DNA of 64,000 nt from Verrucomicrobiia bacterium (GCA_030425485.1 JAUIAM010000006.1:62001-126000), one strand, 5' to 3'. Shown: positions 1 through 13,995, numbered from the stretch's first letter. Notes: generated from the letters alone by a model not told the origin. Made by a program: numbers and translations.

Positions 1-1060
1 GACGCTCGCCCAGCGGGTGTCCGTCGGGGAACTGGGTCAGAAAGATGTGGGTGCCGACCTTGGTGTCGTAGGCCTTGCAGCAGCCGACGGTGTGGATGGG
101 CTGCACGGGCAGGCCGGCGGACTGGAAAAACTCCGGGCTGTAGGTGTGCGAGGCGGTCACGTTGGGGGCAAAGCCGTGGCGTTTATCCAGCCAGTAGGAT
201 TGGCCAAACTCGCCCACGATGCTCTGGCCACGCTGGAGGGCGAGCAGCATGCGCTCGCGCAGGTCGATGACCTGTTTGGACAGGGCGGAGCCTGCCTCCC
301 AGTAAACGTTGGTCAGTTCCTCCAAATTGAGCGTAAAGGGCTCGCTGCCGAGGAAGCGTTTGAAGTCAAACTCCTCGGCTGAGAAGATGCCCTGCTCGAC
401 GGCAGCGGCGTTGGCCCGCGTCTCGGCCTGGGTCAGGGTGTCGAAAAAGCCGTACCAATCCTCTGCGCTCACCTGGTAGACGTGTTGGATGGTCCGCAGG
501 GCGCGGTCGGCGCGCATGGCGAGTTTGGCCGCATAGTCGGATTTCTCCCCACGGAATGCGCCGTAGCCAATCTGGAGCTGGCCCACTTCGTCCAGGTAGG
601 AGGGGGTGATGCCGCGTCCGGTCGAGCCGCGCGGATCTTCGCCGAGGACTTTTACGCGGTAATTCTCCGAGGCCAGGTCGAGCAGGCGGTGGCAGAGGTC
701 GCTCACCATCGTGCGCTCGTCGATCGCCAGTCGGGCAATGACGTTGTAGCCTGCTGCCTCAAGGGGCTTGGCTTCCCACCAGAACTTGCGTGGGTCGGCC
801 ACTACGCCCATGCCGATAGCCAGCAGTTCGATGTCCGGGTCGATCACGCCCGCCGGAAGCAGGTTCAGCTTGAGCCCGCCCGCGGTGTGCCCGCTGTTGG
901 CTCCGCCATTTACCTTGAGCACGGCGGCGACCGGGTGCTCCAGCGATGAGGTTTCCTTCAGCTCGGCGATGAGCTCGTATACGACGCGGCCTTTGCCCTC
1001 GTCGCCCATGCTGATGCCGACGTCGGCCAGCAGTTGACTGGTAAAGGGAGTTAACGCCAT
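1..1060 (-). CDS. purA: Adenylosuccinate synthetase-like protein, C-terminus cut off by window edge
   Basis: Joins IMP and aspartate with GTP to make adenylosuccinate in AMP synthesis. The open frame runs 353 codons from ATG at 1060 to the window edge. Family landmarks are present: the phosphate loop [11 protein letters not shown] (canonical QWGDEGKGK), NGGANSGHT with the catalytic His (canonical GGHNAGHT), [23 protein letters not shown] (canonical GTTGRGIGPAY) and [12 protein letters not shown] near the edge (canonical LKAYTTRVG). Roughly the last 90 residues of a normal ~430 aa enzyme lie outside. Many normally invariant positions differ, for example TQF where PFPTEL is expected, so it is a divergent branch and might be a paralog. 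Family assignment is confident; being the main purA is not. Confidence 0.85.
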   Translation of the reverse strand, partial: MALTPFTSQLLADVGISMGDEGKGRVVYELIAELKETSSLEHPVAAVLKVNGGANSGHTAGGLKLNLLPAGVIDPDIELLAIGMGVVADPRKFWWEAKPLEAAGYNVIARLAIDERTMVSDLCHRLLDLASENYRVKVLGEDPRGSTGRGITPSYLDEVGQLQIGYGAFRGEKSDYAAKLAMRADRALRTIQHVYQVSAEDWYGFFDTLTQAETRANAAAVEQGIFSAEEFDFKRFLGSEPFTLNLEELTNVYWEAGSALSKQVIDLRERMLLALQRGQSIVGEFGQSYWLDKRHGFAPNVTASHTYSPEFFQSAGLPVQPIHTVGCCKAYDTKVGTHIFLTQFPDGHPLGER

Positions 1061-5352
<4,292 letters not shown>

Positions 5353-5376
5353 GCTCAGCCTACACGATCAATAAAA

Positions 5377-5407
5377 ACGGCCCGGAGTTTTTATCACTCC
5401 GGGCCGT
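5377..5407. terminator. Bidirectional intrinsic terminator
   Basis: Perfect 12-bp inverted repeat (5377-5388 with 5396-5407, ACGGCCCGGAGT/ACTCCGGGCCGT) around a 7-base loop. It is preceded by AAAA and followed by TCTTGT. It sits between the convergent glycanase and PEP carboxylase genes, so it probably ends transcription from both sides. Confidence 0.85.
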
Positions 5408-5434
5408 CTTGTATTCAAAAAACCACTACAAGGT

Positions 5435-8140
5435 TTAGCCCGTGGTGCGCAGACCGCTGGCGATAGCGTTGACGGACTGGAGCAGGTCGGTCAGCAGCTC
5501 TTGTGATTTTTTCGGGTTGCCGCTGGTGGCGCGCCAGGCCTTGAGCAGGCGAATCTGTTCGGCGTGCAGGCGGCGCAGCCCCCAGTCGCGGGCTTCGAGT
5601 GTCTTGATAAAGCGCGGGCGGCGGGTCTCCACGTCCCCGCCGAGCAGAGCGGAGAGCTGCGTGCGGGTGCGCTCGTACTCGCCCAGAATTTCGTCGAGGA
5701 ATGACTTGCGCACGGCGGCCTTGGTTACGAGTGCGCCGTAGTCGCTCATCAGCTCAGGGCTGGCACTGGCCAGCGAAGTTTCGACGTTGTAGAGCAGGTA
5801 GCGCAGGAAGGGCCAGTTTTTCCAGTCCTTTTGCAGGCGCTTGAATGCCTTCGGATCGCCGGACTGGAGCTCCTCCAGAGCAGTACCCACGCCGAACCAG
5901 CCCGGCAGGTAAAAGCGTGATTGGTTCCAGCTGAAGACCCACGGGATGGCGCGGAGGTCGTCCAGGGTTTGTGCGCCTGTGCGGCGTGAGGGGCGGGAGC
6001 CGATGCGGCTCTGCTCCAGCGCGTCAATCGGAGTCGCTCCCCGGTAAAACTCGATGAAGCCCTCTTTGCGCAGAAGCGACTGGTACTTCTCGCGGCTGGA
6101 TTCGGCCAGGGCAGCGACGAGCGTTTCGTCCTTCTTCGTGGCTACGGCATTGCTGTCGAGCAGGGCCGCGCCGACGGAGCCCGCGGCGAGCAGTTCGAGA
6201 TTCCAGGTGGCCGTTTCGAGGTTATTAAACTTTTGCCCGATGACTTCGCCTTGCTCAGTCAGGCGCATGCCGCCTTCGAGCGAGCCGCTGGGCAGGGCTT
6301 CGAGGAAACGGTGGGTGGGCCCGGCACCGCGGCTGACCGTGCCCCCGCGACCGTGGAAGAAGCGCAGGGCGACGCCGCGCTTGCTGGCGATGTCCACCAG
6401 ACGCAACTGGGCCTGATAGAGTGCCCACTGGCTGGCGATGATGCCGCAGTCCTTGTTGCTATCGCTGTAGCCGAGCATGACGATCTGCACGGGCTTGCCG
6501 TCGGCGGTGCGGTAGCGGGCGTCCTTTTCGGCCAGCAGCTTGAGGCTGCGTTGGGTGACGGGGTGGTCGAGGAAGGCAGCCAGAATGCCGTCGCTGGCGA
6601 TGAGGTCGTCCAGTGTTTCAAAGAGCGGCACCACGGGCAGGCGGCAGACGAGGCCGTCGTCGGCCAGGCGGGTGAGCCCGGTTTCGCGCCCGAGGAGGTA
6701 GACCGCTAGCAGGTCCGAAAGCTGGCGCGTCATGCTGACAACCAGTGCGCCGAGCCCGGCCCGCCCGTGGCGGTCGAGGTGGGCGGTGGCCACGGTGAAG
6801 CAGTCCAGGACGGCTTCGGCCTCGGGACCGGCGAGGCGGCCTTTCTGGGCAAAGGGGCGTGGCGTGGTCAGCTCGCGGTTGAGCAGATCGAGGCGGTCGG
6901 ACTCATCCCACTCGGCCCAGGCTTTGGCATTGGGGACGCCTCCGGCGATCATGAGCTGGGACAGGGCCTTGTCGTGGAAGCCGCTGTTTTGGCGGATGTC
7001 GAGGCTGGCCAGGTGGAAGCCGAAGACTTTGACCAGTCGCTGGATGGGCATGACGCAGCGCTCCACGAGAGACTCGCCGTTGACCTTGCGCAGGCAGGTG
7101 GCCATAAGGTCGAGGTCGGCGGAAAGTTCGTCCGGGTTAGCATAGCCGTGGCCCTCGCCTGCCTTGAGTTTGGCCCGCATGTCGGCCACAAAGGCGCGCC
7201 AGGGCTCGTCGGGAAGTTCGCCCCCGCGGGCTTTACCCAGCAGGCGTTTGCGCAGCTCGGGAGGAGTTTCCTGGGCATGGCGGGAGAAGCGCAGGGCACC
7301 TTCGAGCTTTTCCAGCTCGGTATCGAGTGCCTTGACCGCGCCCTGATGCAGACGGCGAAGTGATTTGAGGGTGACTTCTGCCGTGACCAGCGGATGGCCG
7401 TCGCGGTCGCCGCCGACCCATGAGCCAAAGGCAAACTGCGGGTAGGCCGGGTCTTCGAGTTTGGTTCCATAACTGCTCTTGTGCCAGGCGAAGCGCAGGC
7501 GCTCGTCGAGCTGTTTGACGGCGGCTGGAAAGACTTCCTGCAGGTAGTAGAGGAGGTTTTCGAGTTCGTCGGTCACCTCGGGCTTGCGCATGAAGACCTC
7601 GCCGGTGCGCCAGAGGCGTTCCAGCACGATGTGGATTTCCTCGGCGGCGAGCTCGCGCTCAAAGGGGGCGGTGGATTCGTCGAGCTTGGGCAGGAGGCGG
7701 TAAAGTTCGCGGTGCAGGCCGAGCACGGGCCAGCGCTTGGCCTCGGTAGGGTGCTTGGTGAAGACCGGCTCAACAAAGGCGGAGCCGATCGCGGAGCTGA
7801 CGGCCTTTGCTTCGAGGCCCTTTTTCTCCAGCAGGGTGAAGTAGCTGCCGAATAGGCCGGGTTCGGACTCGGGGCCGAGTTCGCGTTCGCGGCGGTTGCG
7901 GGTGTTGTTCGCGGCGTACTCTTCGGCCAGGTTGAGGAGCTGGAAGTAGAGCGAGAGGGCTTCGGCTCCTCCGGCGGGGAGTTTGGCTCCGGCTTGCTTA
8001 CCGCGCATGAGGGAGGCGCAGCCTTTTTCTCCTAAATCTTCAAAAACCTGAGCAGCGGCCTCGGTGAGAAAGGCCAGTTTGCTATCGATCGTATCGAAGC
8101 CCTCGGCGACGAGTTGGGCAAAATGAGCGTTTTGCGGCAT
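5435..8140 (-). CDS. ppc: Phosphoenolpyruvate carboxylase
   Basis: Anaplerotic cytosolic enzyme converting PEP and bicarbonate to oxaloacetate; 901 residues from ATG 8140. A TTG six codons upstream (8158) would also fit, but ATG is preceded by a purine/G-rich GGGGTGGGG. Motifs in order: FTKHPTEAKR (active-site His130), LDIRQNSGFH, VMLGYSDSNKDCGI, FFHGRGGTVSRG, LTEQGEVIGQKF, GSRPSRRTG with LRAIPWVFSW, and the C-terminal TTG resembling the usual NTG end. Length is normal for the family. The SDSNKDCG variant of the usual SDSAKDAG suggests a non-proteobacterial subgroup. Follows guaB on the same strand after 94 bases and probably has its own promoter. Confidence 0.95.
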   Translation of the reverse strand: MPQNAHFAQLVAEGFDTIDSKLAFLTEAAAQVFEDLGEKGCASLMRGKQAGAKLPAGGAEALSLYFQLLNLAEEYAANNTRNRRERELGPESEPGLFGSYFTLLEKKGLEAKAVSSAIGSAFVEPVFTKHPTEAKRWPVLGLHRELYRLLPKLDESTAPFERELAAEEIHIVLERLWRTGEVFMRKPEVTDELENLLYYLQEVFPAAVKQLDERLRFAWHKSSYGTKLEDPAYPQFAFGSWVGGDRDGHPLVTAEVTLKSLRRLHQGAVKALDTELEKLEGALRFSRHAQETPPELRKRLLGKARGGELPDEPWRAFVADMRAKLKAGEGHGYANPDELSADLDLMATCLRKVNGESLVERCVMPIQRLVKVFGFHLASLDIRQNSGFHDKALSQLMIAGGVPNAKAWAEWDESDRLDLLNRELTTPRPFAQKGRLAGPEAEAVLDCFTVATAHLDRHGRAGLGALVVSMTRQLSDLLAVYLLGRETGLTRLADDGLVCRLPVVPLFETLDDLIASDGILAAFLDHPVTQRSLKLLAEKDARYRTADGKPVQIVMLGYSDSNKDCGIIASQWALYQAQLRLVDIASKRGVALRFFHGRGGTVSRGAGPTHRFLEALPSGSLEGGMRLTEQGEVIGQKFNNLETATWNLELLAAGSVGAALLDSNAVATKKDETLVAALAESSREKYQSLLRKEGFIEFYRGATPIDALEQSRIGSRPSRRTGAQTLDDLRAIPWVFSWNQSRFYLPGWFGVGTALEELQSGDPKAFKRLQKDWKNWPFLRYLLYNVETSLASASPELMSDYGALVTKAAVRKSFLDEILGEYERTRTQLSALLGGDVETRRPRFIKTLEARDWGLRRLHAEQIRLLKAWRATSGNPKKSQELLTDLLQSVNAIASGLRTTG

Positions 8141-8180
8141 GACCCCACCCCATAGCAAGATGCGTGCTTGTCCAGCTTTT

Positions 8181-8214
8181 GCTTATATTTACTATTAAAT
8201 TTGCAGATATAAGC
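8181..8214 (-). promoter_or_regulatory. AT-rich inverted repeat in the ppc leader
   Basis: Perfect 8-bp arms GCTTATAT (8181-8188) and ATATAAGC (8207-8214) separated by 18 AT-rich bases, 40 to 75 bases upstream of the ppc start. It holds -10-like sequences when read on the minus strand (TAATAG, TATAAG). Could be a promoter/operator for ppc or a weak hairpin after guaB; no U-tract. Confidence 0.3.
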
Positions 8215-8234
8215 GCCTGGAATGGGGCAAAAGA

Positions 8235-9797
8235 TCAGCCTTCGTCTTTGGTTGTTTTGACCTCGATGACGTCGTGCGGGGAGGACTCGCGCTGTCCGGC
8301 GGGGGTGACGCGGATGTAGCGGGCGCGCTCGCGCAGTTCGGGAAGAGTTTTGGCCCCGAGGTAGCCCATACCGCTCTGGATACCGCCGATGAGCTGCCCC
8401 AGGACGGTATCGATCGAGTCGGAGACTTCCTTGACGGCTTCGACGCCTTCGGCTGCGACCTTGGCGTTTTTGTCGTTGCGGGAGTGTCCGTAGCGGGCCG
8501 CGCTGCCAGCCTTCATGGCCTCCAGGCTGCCCATGCCGCGGTACTGTTTATAAAGTTTGCCGTTGATCTCGATGATCTTGCCCGGGGCCTCAGGGCAACC
8601 CGCGAGCAGGCCGCCGCACATGACGAGGTCGGCCAGGGTGAGGGCCTTGACGATGTCCCCGCTCTTCACAATGCCGCCATCGGCGATGATTTTCACGCCC
8701 TGCTTGGCCGCTTCGCGGGTGGCCACGTAGAGGGCGGTCAACTGCGGGATGCCGACTCCGGCCACGATGCGGGTGGTGCAGATCGAGCCCGGGCCTTGGC
8801 CGACTTTGATCGCGTTGGCTCCGGCCTCGGCCAGAAAGCGCACGCCTTCGCCGCTGGTGACGTTACCCGCGATGAGGGTGAGGTCGGGGAATTCGCTGCG
8901 AAGCAGGCGCACGGCGTCGCCCACGCCAGCGGTGTGGCCATGGGCGGTGGAGACGGCAATGGCGTCAACGCCTTCTTCGACAAGGTTGGAGACGTGGCCG
9001 ACAATCTTGTCGCGGTCCAGTGCGCCTTCTGCCGTACGGCTGGCCGAGATGGCCGCGCCGCAGACCAGGCGGAAGTGCGAGTCGCGGGCGGGTTTGACGT
9101 TCTCGCGGCTCTCTTCACTGATGCGTTCAATGTCGCTCAGAGTAAAGAGTCCGGCCAGACGGTCCTCTTCGTCTACCACGAGGAGTTTGTGGATGCCCAG
9201 ATGCGTGTCGAAGAACTTGTCCGCTGCCGCGATGGGGTCACCCTCGATGTCCTTTTGGCGTAGGGTAAAGACTTCCTTGCGCGGCTGCATGGCCTCGTGC
9301 ACTTTGCGGTCGCGGTAGCGGTGCTTGACCGTGCGCCCGGGCAGGAGGCCGAGGAGCTTGCCCTGTTCGTCGATGACGGGGAAGGTGCTGAACTTGAACC
9401 CGCGGTCTTCCATCATTTCGAGGACTTCGGCGATGTGCTGGTCGGGCATGACCGCGATGGGGTCCTGGATGAGGCCGTGGATGTTGTTTTTGACCCGAGC
9501 GACTTCCTTGACCTGCTCGCGCTCGGACATGTTGTAGTGGATCAGGCCGAGGCCGCCATTGTTGGCCATAGCGATCGCCATGCGGGCCTCGGTCACGGTG
9601 TCCATGTCCGCCGAGATGATCGGCGTGTACAGGTGGAGCGACTCCGAGAGGTAGGTCGCGGGGTTGGTCAGCCGTGGCAGCACCTCGGAGTAGCGCGTGG
9701 CCAGGGTGATGTCGTCGTAGGTCAGGGCGACCTGTGCGTTGTCGCGGAAAAACGCGTCGGCGGGTTTGTAAAATGTCTGATCAATGTCTTCGCTCAT
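8235..9797 (-). CDS. guaB: Inosine-5'-monophosphate dehydrogenase
   Basis: NAD-dependent oxidation of IMP to XMP, the committed step to GMP. 520 residues: N-terminal barrel part (LTYDDITL), two CBS domains at about 110-230, then the rest of the TIM barrel. The catalytic loop GPGSICTTR places Cys340; [18 protein letters not shown] and SGMGYLGAK are family hallmarks. Oddities: the usually conserved Asp of the VIDTAHGH-type NAD-binding motif reads VSTAHGH here, and the flap segment that normally has a GR-P-YKG sequence reads AVKEVSDSI. It may be an atypical subgroup with altered cofactor handling. Upstream 134 bases separate it from divergent menC. Confidence 0.92.
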   Translation of the reverse strand: MSEDIDQTFYKPADAFFRDNAQVALTYDDITLATRYSEVLPRLTNPATYLSESLHLYTPIISADMDTVTEARMAIAMANNGGLGLIHYNMSEREQVKEVARVKNNIHGLIQDPIAVMPDQHIAEVLEMMEDRGFKFSTFPVIDEQGKLLGLLPGRTVKHRYRDRKVHEAMQPRKEVFTLRQKDIEGDPIAAADKFFDTHLGIHKLLVVDEEDRLAGLFTLSDIERISEESRENVKPARDSHFRLVCGAAISASRTAEGALDRDKIVGHVSNLVEEGVDAIAVSTAHGHTAGVGDAVRLLRSEFPDLTLIAGNVTSGEGVRFLAEAGANAIKVGQGPGSICTTRIVAGVGIPQLTALYVATREAAKQGVKIIADGGIVKSGDIVKALTLADLVMCGGLLAGCPEAPGKIIEINGKLYKQYRGMGSLEAMKAGSAARYGHSRNDKNAKVAAEGVEAVKEVSDSIDTVLGQLIGGIQSGMGYLGAKTLPELRERARYIRVTPAGQRESSPHDVIEVKTTKDEG

Positions 9798-9931
9798 GGC
9801 AACCGTTGTTGCCCTTGGGAATTATGGGCGGGTATGTGCTCACGACAATGAAAAACGCAGGCGAATTTCAGGGCTCCTTTTGCCGCCTTTTCGTGACTTT
9901 TCGTGCGTTTTGTGGCTAGTTAATCCTGTCA

Positions 9932-10909
9932 ATGCCACAACTCGACCATAAGCTCTACCGCCGGACCTTTCGTCGTGCCCTCCAGACGGGGCACGGGGAG
10001 TGGGCTGAGCGCGAGGGAATCATCCTGCGCCTGCGGCGGGACGACGGCACCGTCGGCTACGGTGAGATCGCCCCGTTGCCGTGGTTTGGGACGGAGACGC
10101 TTGAGCACGCGCTGCAATTTCTGCAAGGGGGTGGGGGGACGCTCCCCACGGCTGTGCCGCCGGGGCTGCCCTGCACACGCTTTGCCCTGGACTGTGCCCT
10201 GGGCGCGCTGGACAACGCCCCCGCTAAGCGCTTTCACGTTGCGGGGCTGCTCCCGGCCGGTAAGGACGCCCTGCCTGCCGCCGAGCGTCTGTTGGCTGAG
10301 GGCTACACCACGCTAAAGTGGAAGATCGGGGTTCAGCCCATGGAGGTCGAGCAGCGCGTGGCCACCCAGCTCTTTCGCCTGCTGCATGGGCATGGCATCC
10401 TGCGTCTCGACGCCAATGGCGCGCTCACGCCGGACGAAGCCGACTCGTGGGCCCATTTTTTAAACGAAATGCCGGTTGAGTACCTGGAGCAGCCCTTGCC
10501 CAAGGGAGAAGAGGTCGCCATGGCGCATATTGCCCGCGAGCACGCCGTCCCTATCGCGCTGGACGAGTCTCTCTGCGGGGCAGACGCGCTCGAAGCCACC
10601 CTCTCGGGCTTCCCGGCCTGCGTGGCCATCCTCAAGCCCGCCTTTGTCGGCGGGGTTGCCTCCTACCTGAAGTGGCGTAGCGGGCATCGGCAAGCCCGCG
10701 TGGTTTACTCCTCAGCCTTCGAGACGGCTATCGGGGTGGAGGCTGCACTGTCACTTGCCGCCGTGGACGAGCACTGTGCCGAGGCGGTGGGTTTGGGCAC
10801 GTTGGCAGCGTTTACTGACGATGGCCTCGGCCACCACAAGCCCGGACCAATCCTCAAGAGCGGCACCCTGACCCCTGAGCATGCGGAGGCCCTGTGGAAG
10901 CGTCTCTAG
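9932..10909 (+). CDS. menC: o-Succinylbenzoate synthase
   Basis: Enolase-superfamily enzyme dehydrating SHCHC to o-succinylbenzoate in menaquinone synthesis. 325 residues. Visible barrel motifs: LKWKIG (catalytic Lys), RLDANGAL, EQPL, ALDESL, ILKPAFVGG (second Lys) and YSSAFETAIG. These match the K...D...E...D...K metal/acid-base layout of MenC. Overlap of 16 bases with the next gene, menE, supports the pathway assignment over other enolase-family roles such as dipeptide epimerase. Confidence 0.85.
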   Translation: MPQLDHKLYRRTFRRALQTGHGEWAEREGIILRLRRDDGTVGYGEIAPLPWFGTETLEHALQFLQGGGGTLPTAVPPGLPCTRFALDCALGALDNAPAKRFHVAGLLPAGKDALPAAERLLAEGYTTLKWKIGVQPMEVEQRVATQLFRLLHGHGILRLDANGALTPDEADSWAHFLNEMPVEYLEQPLPKGEEVAMAHIAREHAVPIALDESLCGADALEATLSGFPACVAILKPAFVGGVASYLKWRSGHRQARVVYSSAFETAIGVEAALSLAAVDEHCAEAVGLGTLAAFTDDGLGHHKPGPILKSGTLTPEHAEALWKRL

Positions 10910-12150
10910 AAACCTTCCGCGCCCGCCTGCGAGAGCCGTGGCTGGTCGAGCAACAGGATGATTTTACCGCCCTGTTTGAGCAGGCGGTGGCGGAGTTTAG
11001 CCCGTACCGTAGCGCGAATCTCATTGAGGAGGAGCTGCCGTTGGCTTACCTGGCTCGTGCGCTGGCCAGCATCGCGGTAGGGGCCCCGACGTTTTTGGCC
11101 AACCCCAACTGGCTTGCGCACGAGCGAGAGGCTCTGGAAGCGCTGAACCCCTACGAGGCGTCCTCGGACTACATGCACCATATCCTGATCCCGACCGGGG
11201 GCACAGGCGGGCGAATCAAATTTGCCCAGCACACGTGGGAAACGCTTCGCGCAGCGGTTGCGGGCTATGCGGAGTTTTTCAACACACCCACGATCCACTG
11301 CTGGTGTACGCTGCCGTTGTACCACGTGAGCGGGTTTATGCAGGCGGTGCGGAGCTTTGTTACGGGTGGGCGGTTTGTGCTGGCCGATTATCGGGATAGT
11401 TACGCACATCCCAAGCTCGACCGTTCGGGCTACCACCTCTCACTCGTGCCCACGCAGCTCCGCCGCATCCTGGCCAAGCCCGACGGTGCGGAGTGGTTGC
11501 GTAGTTTCGGGCTGATCCTGATCGGCGGTGCGGGCATGCCGGACGACCTCGCTGAGCAGGCCCGAAACGCGCGGCTCCCGCTCTCGTGCAGCTATGGCAT
11601 GACGGAGACGGCGGCGGTTATGGCCGCGCAAAGACTGGAGGATTTCTCAGAGAGGGCTGAGCTATCGGCCCGGCTGCTCCCGCATGTATCCGGGCACATC
11701 ATTGACGGGGAGATCGCACTCAGCGGTGAGTCGCTCTTTCGTGGTTATTACCCGAATACCCCCGCAAAGCAGGATATTTATCGAACCGGTGACGAGGGCA
11801 CACTCGATGCCAACGGCGCGTTACGGGTGACGGGTCGCCGCGACCGCTTTATCAATACTGGTGGCGAAAAGGTGGACCCGCGTCTGGTCGAGGACGCCAT
11901 TCGGGGTGTCTTGCCCGGGGCCGAGGTCTTGGTCTGCGGCGAGGACGATCCCGAATGGGGGCAGCGTGTGGTTGCGTTGCTGGCGATTACGTCACGAGAA
12001 CAACTTGAGGTAGCGCGGGCAAAACTTCCCGAGCGTTTGCCTGCGCATATGCAGCCCAAACGCTGGCTTTTGGTCGATACCTTGCCCCTGAAGCCAAATG
12101 GCAAACCGGACCGTGTTCGTCTGAATGCGATCCTTGCCGGAGGGAATTAG
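10894..12150 (+). CDS. menE: o-Succinylbenzoate-CoA ligase
   Basis: ANL-superfamily adenylating enzyme activating o-succinylbenzoate to its CoA ester. 418 residues, somewhat shorter than most MenE. The nucleotide loop is PTGGTGGRIKF instead of the usual SGTTGxPK type. Later motifs are standard: CSYGMTETAAV, YRTGDEG, VTGRRDRFINTGGEKV (hinge) and PNGKPDRVR with the catalytic Lys. Overlaps menC at its start, so the two are translationally coupled. Its TAG stop overlaps the TAA of the convergent small gene (shared TTAG). Confidence 0.85.
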   Translation: MEASLETFRARLREPWLVEQQDDFTALFEQAVAEFSPYRSANLIEEELPLAYLARALASIAVGAPTFLANPNWLAHEREALEALNPYEASSDYMHHILIPTGGTGGRIKFAQHTWETLRAAVAGYAEFFNTPTIHCWCTLPLYHVSGFMQAVRSFVTGGRFVLADYRDSYAHPKLDRSGYHLSLVPTQLRRILAKPDGAEWLRSFGLILIGGAGMPDDLAEQARNARLPLSCSYGMTETAAVMAAQRLEDFSERAELSARLLPHVSGHIIDGEIALSGESLFRGYYPNTPAKQDIYRTGDEGTLDANGALRVTGRRDRFINTGGEKVDPRLVEDAIRGVLPGAEVLVCGEDDPEWGQRVVALLAITSREQLEVARAKLPERLPAHMQPKRWLLVDTLPLKPNGKPDRVRLNAILAGGN

Positions 12151-12377
12151 CCGAAAAATTTCCAGCCAAGCAGGCCGCTGACGACCACCATGACCACGCC
12201 CACGAATTTGATGAAGACGATGTTGCCGGTGGTCAGTTCCAGATCACCAGAGCCAAAAAGCCTCCCGATCGAGGACTCCATGCGGCTCTTCGGCACCAGC
12301 AGCAGGTAGATGCCAAAGAGGAACATCAGCGTTACAATGCCGGTTTTAACAATGAAGAAGATTTGGGTTTTGCTCAC
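12147..12377 (-). CDS. Small two-span membrane protein, unknown function
   Basis: 76 residues with GTG start at 12377, preceded by AGGA at good spacing. Two hydrophobic segments: about 8-28 (FIVKTGIVTLMFLFGIYLLL) and 52-74 (GNIVFIKFVGVVMVVVSGLLGW), joined by a polar loop containing RLFGSGDLE. I do not recognise a named family. Convergent with menE, overlapping its stop codon by four bases. Confidence 0.65.
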   Translation of the reverse strand: MSKTQIFFIVKTGIVTLMFLFGIYLLLVPKSRMESSIGRLFGSGDLELTTGNIVFIKFVGVVMVVVSGLLGWKFFG

Positions 12378-12486
12378 GGGAAATCCTGATAATTAAAGGG
12401 TTTAGCACGCCTTATGACCTGCTAGAGTCAAGGAAAAACAGGTTTGGCTTTAGTTCCATCTATCGTCAGAAATAGTTGAAACTTTA

Positions 12487-13035
12487 ATGAGCGTGCAGTC
12501 CCCTGAACCCATCACTTACTCTTCCCGGCACAAGCTCGGGCGCCTGCTTTGGGGTGTGATCAGCGTGCTGCTTTATCGCCCCACACCGCGTAATTGCCAC
12601 GCCTGGAGGCGCTTTCTGCTCAAATGCTTCGGCGCAAAGATCGGTCCCGGGGCGAAGCCCTTTCCCGCTGCGCGCATCTGGGCACCGTGGGATCTGACCA
12701 TGGAGAAAAACAGTACGCTCGGCGACTATGTGGACTGCTACACGCAGGCTCCGATCATTTTGCGCGAGGGCTGCACCGTCAGCCAGTACACCTTTCTCTG
12801 CACCGGCACCCACGATTACACCCGCCTCGAACTGCCTCACCTCGTCGCCCCGATCGAGATCGGCAAGTACGCCTGGGTCACGGCGCAGTGCTTCATCGGC
12901 CCGGGCGTTACCGTGGGCGAGGGCGCCGTGGTGGGCGTCCGTTCAAGCGTCTTTGCGGACGTCCCGCCCTGGACCGTTGTCGCCGGCACCCCGGCTAAGG
13001 TGATGAAAAAGCGGGAGATTACCGATGGAAAATAG
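12487..13035 (+). CDS. WcaF-like hexapeptide-repeat acetyltransferase
   Basis: Left-handed beta-helix O-acetyltransferase of the kind found in colanic-acid and other exopolysaccharide loci. 182 residues. The N-terminus RPTPRNCHAWRRFLLKCFGAKIG is family-typical. Hexapeptide repeats run from about 55 to 165, including LGDYVDCYTQAPI, CTGTHDYT (likely catalytic His), VTAQCFIGPGVTVGEGAVVG and VAGTPAKV near the end. It stands alone as a single transcription unit. Acceptor sugar is not predictable. Confidence 0.85.
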   Translation: MSVQSPEPITYSSRHKLGRLLWGVISVLLYRPTPRNCHAWRRFLLKCFGAKIGPGAKPFPAARIWAPWDLTMEKNSTLGDYVDCYTQAPIILREGCTVSQYTFLCTGTHDYTRLELPHLVAPIEIGKYAWVTAQCFIGPGVTVGEGAVVGVRSSVFADVPPWTVVAGTPAKVMKKREITDGK

Positions 13036-13037
13036 GC

Positions 13038-13096
13038 CTCACGCAAAGGCGCAGTGTTCTCCTTTCCCGCATTTCTTCTCTTTGGTTTGGCGTGAG
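13038..13096. repeat. Intergenic hairpin with CGCAAAGGCGC core
   Basis: Perfect 7-bp arms CTCACGC (13038-13044) and GCGTGAG (13090-13096); the left arm runs into AAAGGCGCAG. This is the shortest member of a palindromic intergenic family seen at 13.9, 15.0, 16.1, 60.1 and 62.3 kb. Confidence 0.55.
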
Positions 13097-13173
13097 ATAA
13101 AAACTTAGCCACTTCGAAAAATCCCCGCCATATTCTCCATTCATCACTCAGCATTCTTCATTCATCCTTTCCC

Positions 13174-13917
13174 ATGTCCGTTTCCGTATTGATTCCCGCC
13201 CGCCTGGGCTCGACCCGACTCCCCCGCAAAGCCCTGCTCGACATCGGCGGCAAACCGATGGTGCAGCACGTCTGGGAGCAGGCCAGCAGGATGAAGTGCG
13301 CCGATCACGTGGCCATCGCCACCGACTCGGAGGAGATCAAGGCTGCGGCCGAGGGCTGGGGCGCCACGGTTTACATGACGAGCGAGGACTGCCAGTCCGG
13401 CACCGAGCGGCTGGCCACGCTCTTGCCGCAGATCGACAGCCAGTTCTTTCTCAACGTGCAGGGAGACGAGCCTTTTATCCAGCCCGACCTTCTCGACAGC
13501 CTCGTGCAGGTTTGGCAGGAAACAGGTTGCGACCTCGTGACTGCGCTTTACCGCATCCGCACGCAGCGGGAGATTTTCGATCCGAACCTCGTCAAGTGCG
13601 TACGCCGTGCCGACGGACAGGCCCTTTACTTTTCCCGCAGCCCCGTGCCGCACGTGCGCAGCACCCCGCAGGAGGACTGGGCCGACGGCCATGTCTTCTG
13701 GGCTCACATTGGGGTCTATGGCTACTCGCGCCAGACGCTATCGCGCTACCTCGACCTCACACCGACCCCGCTCGAGCAATCCGAAAAGCTGGAGCAGCTC
13801 CGCTTCCTCGAACACGGCCTCTCCATCCAGACGGTCGAAACCGCCTACCAGCCACTGGGCATTGACACCCCCGAAGACCTCGAACTCGCCCGCAGCCAAC
13901 TGCACCGGTTAGAGTGA
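13174..13917 (+). CDS. kdsB: 3-deoxy-manno-octulosonate cytidylyltransferase
   Basis: Activates Kdo with CTP to CMP-Kdo, the donor for the inner LPS core. 247 residues, normal length. Motifs: LIPARLGSTRLPRKALLDI (nucleotide-binding loop), VAIATDSEEI, MTSEDCQSGTERL, LNVQGDEPFI (metal-binding Asp), LVKCVRRADGQALYFSRS, and HIGVYGYSRQTL with QLRFLEHG near the end. Its partners kdsA and kdsD lie about 14 kb downstream; the phosphatase kdsC is not in the window. Confidence 0.95.
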   Translation: MSVSVLIPARLGSTRLPRKALLDIGGKPMVQHVWEQASRMKCADHVAIATDSEEIKAAAEGWGATVYMTSEDCQSGTERLATLLPQIDSQFFLNVQGDEPFIQPDLLDSLVQVWQETGCDLVTALYRIRTQREIFDPNLVKCVRRADGQALYFSRSPVPHVRSTPQEDWADGHVFWAHIGVYGYSRQTLSRYLDLTPTPLEQSEKLEQLRFLEHGLSIQTVETAYQPLGIDTPEDLELARSQLHRLE

Positions 13918-13919
13918 TT

Positions 13920-13995
13920 TTTAACCGCCAAGGACGCCAAGAGCGCAAAGAAATATCTGTGAAGCTTTGCGTCCTTAGTGTTCTTTGTGGTTAAA
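13920..13995. repeat. CGCAAAG-family intergenic palindrome downstream of kdsB
   Basis: Imperfect inverted repeat: 31-base arms 13920-13950 and 13965-13995, 24 of 31 positions pairing, with a 14-base loop. Arms carry TTTAACCGCCAAGGACGCC and CTTTGCG...GTGGTTAAA. It begins three bases after the kdsB stop, so it may also act as a terminator. Followed 31 bases later by a decayed GDP-fucose synthase tail, mirroring the layout at 14959-15075. Confidence 0.75.
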
